Positions 12,579-13,793 of a stretch of 13,793 bases of DNA are shown piece by piece. The stretch is taken from positions 1-13,793 of the forward strand of contig JACQZL010000124.1 of the NCBI GenBank assembly GCA_016213865.1. Direction: 5' to 3'. This DNA comes from Candidatus Rifleibacteriota bacterium. GTDB taxonomy: Bacteria; UBP17; UBA6191; JACPRK01. The position numbers and the translations under genes were made by a program. The notes beneath the pieces were generated by a model, which was not told the origin of the DNA, ran no database searches, and was given only the letters and a program-made list of their open reading frames with translations. The first letter of the stretch is position 1, and every line of letters starts with the position of its first letter.

Positions 12579-13793
12579 GTGGCAGAATCCTCTTCTCGCA
12601 TAAGAAAGCAGCGACAAGCCTTGATGGCGGAACTGGCGATCATCTGCGCCGTCATCATCGTGACCTACGGCCTGTCGTCGACCCGTTTCCACGCGCTGGC
12701 GGAGCTCTGGACGTACGACTTCCGCCTCGTCTTCAGGCCCCAGCGGCAGACGGCGGCACAGGTCATCTACATGAACATCGACGACGCCAGTCTGCTCAAG
12801 TTCGGGCGCTGGCCGTGGCCGCGATCCCACTTCGCGCAGATCGTCTCCACCCTCAGGCGATTCGGCGCCAAGACGGTCTTCCTGGACATCGAGTTCCCCG
12901 AGGAGAGCCCCCGAGTCCTCAAGGAGACGATATCGGGGCAGGGCTTTCTCCATACCCTCGACGTCTTCCGCCAGGGGGCCATCGAGACCGTCAACAACGT
13001 CCAGCGGGACCTCTCCCGGAAGTTCGACCAGACGACGGCCGGAAACGGACTCGAGGGGCTCAAGGGCTACGTCGATCTGCAGGTGCGCGGTCTCCAATCG
13101 GAGCTGGAGCAGGCGATCGTCAACCCTGACCTGGTCTTCGCCGATTCGCTCAGAAAGTGCGGGAACGTCTACTCGGTCTTCTTCGTGCAAGAGCCCTTCG
13201 CGCGGGTCCTGGTCGACGAACTGAACCGCCTGAAGGGAATCGAGGCGTTCCTCAAGGAACATCCCGAGACGCCCTTCGAGAAGCTGCCGGCGCACCTGCG
13301 CAAGGCCCGCGACTCTCTCAGGCTCTACGAGCGGGCCAAGCTGGGAGTCTACCTGCGCCAGCACGTGGAGGCCCCCTCGTCGCTCGCCGCGAAGGACCTC
13401 GGCTTTGATCCGGAGTGGGTCAGCCGGGAGGTCGAAACCGCCCGTCAGGGGGTCCTCCAGGAGGCGATCGGCAAGGCAGTCAGGGAGTCCCCCACGGCGA
13501 CCTTCGAGGAAGTCGTCAACTGGGTCGTCAAGTCGCTCTCCATCAAGAACGCCGCGAACTACGAGGAGTTCATGCGCAAGTTCTTCGCGAAAGCCAGCAG
13601 CCAGCAGGCCGTGCGGGACCACTACTCGCTGGCGCGCTTCGCCGATGACCGCCTGAGCGAGATGGCGTCGAGCGATGACTTCCAACCCCCCATTCCGCTC
13701 TTCGTCCGGCAGTTCCGTGGGCTGGGGTTCTCGAACGTCAAGCCCGACGTCGACGGCTCCATCCGATCGGTGCCGCTCTTCTGGCGGTTGGGA
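12579..13793 (+). CDS. CHASE2-domain sensor protein, N-terminal part (partial)
   Basis: The frame runs open from GTG 12579 to the window edge (405 codons) and continues beyond it. After a short basic N-terminus comes a transmembrane helix (about 17-35, ELAIICAVIIVTYGLSS), then CHASE2 hallmarks: WTYDFRLVFRP (44-54), VIYMNIDDASLLKFGRWPWP (62-81), a FGAKTVFLDIEFPE strand (95-108), LVFADSLRKCGNVYSVFFV (about 185-203) and, near the edge, GFSNVKPDVDGSIRSVPLFW. CHASE2 is an extracytoplasmic sensor, normally followed by transmembrane helices and an adenylate cyclase, histidine kinase or Ser/Thr kinase output, which is not in view here. Two helical, charged insertions (about 112-181 and 207-368) make the domain much longer than usual. 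The start is backed by a strong ribosome site. The long opposite-strand ORF over this gene is a shadow. Confidence 0.85.
   Translation, partial: MAESSSRIRKQRQALMAELAIICAVIIVTYGLSSTRFHALAELWTYDFRLVFRPQRQTAAQVIYMNIDDASLLKFGRWPWPRSHFAQIVSTLRRFGAKTVFLDIEFPEESPRVLKETISGQGFLHTLDVFRQGAIETVNNVQRDLSRKFDQTTAGNGLEGLKGYVDLQVRGLQSELEQAIVNPDLVFADSLRKCGNVYSVFFVQEPFARVLVDELNRLKGIEAFLKEHPETPFEKLPAHLRKARDSLRLYERAKLGVYLRQHVEAPSSLAAKDLGFDPEWVSREVETARQGVLQEAIGKAVRESPTATFEEVVNWVVKSLSIKNAANYEEFMRKFFAKASSQQAVRDHYSLARFADDRLSEMASSDDFQPPIPLFVRQFRGLGFSNVKPDVDGSIRSVPLFWRLG

Noticed and set aside
12342..13685. 447-residue minus-strand ORF over the CHASE2 gene
   Set aside because: The plus strand encodes clear CHASE2 motifs with a strong ribosome site; the minus frame is its mirror and starts inside the repeats.

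Overview
The window is 13.8 kb of GC-rich bacterial DNA. I infer a diderm, non-proteobacterial lineage: an SLH-domain coiled-coil protein, LysM and TPR exported proteins, a membrane Ser/Thr kinase with extracellular FN3-like domains, a CHASE2 sensor and a DnaD-like replication protein occur together. Intergenic spacers carry short palindromic repeats of the kind seen in uncultured environmental genomes. I cannot name a phylum; Armatimonadota, Eremiobacterota or Chloroflexota-like relatives are guesses. There are no RNA genes, transposases or CRISPR arrays.

Layout. 3-68 (+) is the last 21 codons of a gene entering from the left. 129-1775 (-) is a two-gene operon: a DnaD-like helix-turn-helix protein with a C-terminal four-cysteine motif, then a HEAT-like repeat protein. 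It starts from a near-consensus sigma70 promoter placed so close to the ATG that the mRNA is probably almost leaderless. A divergent spacer (1776-2127) holds a 15-bp inverted repeat, a 12-bp palindrome and a second promoter, which drives a YfhO-family GT-C membrane protein (2128-4581, +). This converges on an SLH/coiled-coil envelope protein (4695-5648, -), which is divergent from a Ser/Thr protein kinase (5744 onward, +).

The kinase reading frame runs through its transmembrane helix and then degenerates, while a neighbouring frame becomes protein-like (FN3-like repeats, helical region, C-terminal beta-sandwich, to 8103). The two ORFs are best read as one receptor kinase of about 786 residues broken by a single -1 shift near 6803-6832. 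A G-quadruplex-type G-run follows its stop codon.

8135-12009 (-) is a three-gene operon led by a clear promoter: exported TPR protein, exported double-LysM protein (GTGA stop/start overlap) and a second GT-C type polytopic membrane protein. Upstream lies a 569-bp spacer packed with hairpins and inverted and direct repeats. At the right edge, 12579-13793 (+) is the first 405 codons of a CHASE2 sensor protein with two large insertions in the sensor domain. Its opposite strand carries a long spurious ORF.

Together the genes point to envelope biology: two lipid-linked-sugar type glycosyltransferases, SLH and LysM wall-binding proteins and two membrane sensors. The replication-type operon is separate. 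No single pathway joins them all.
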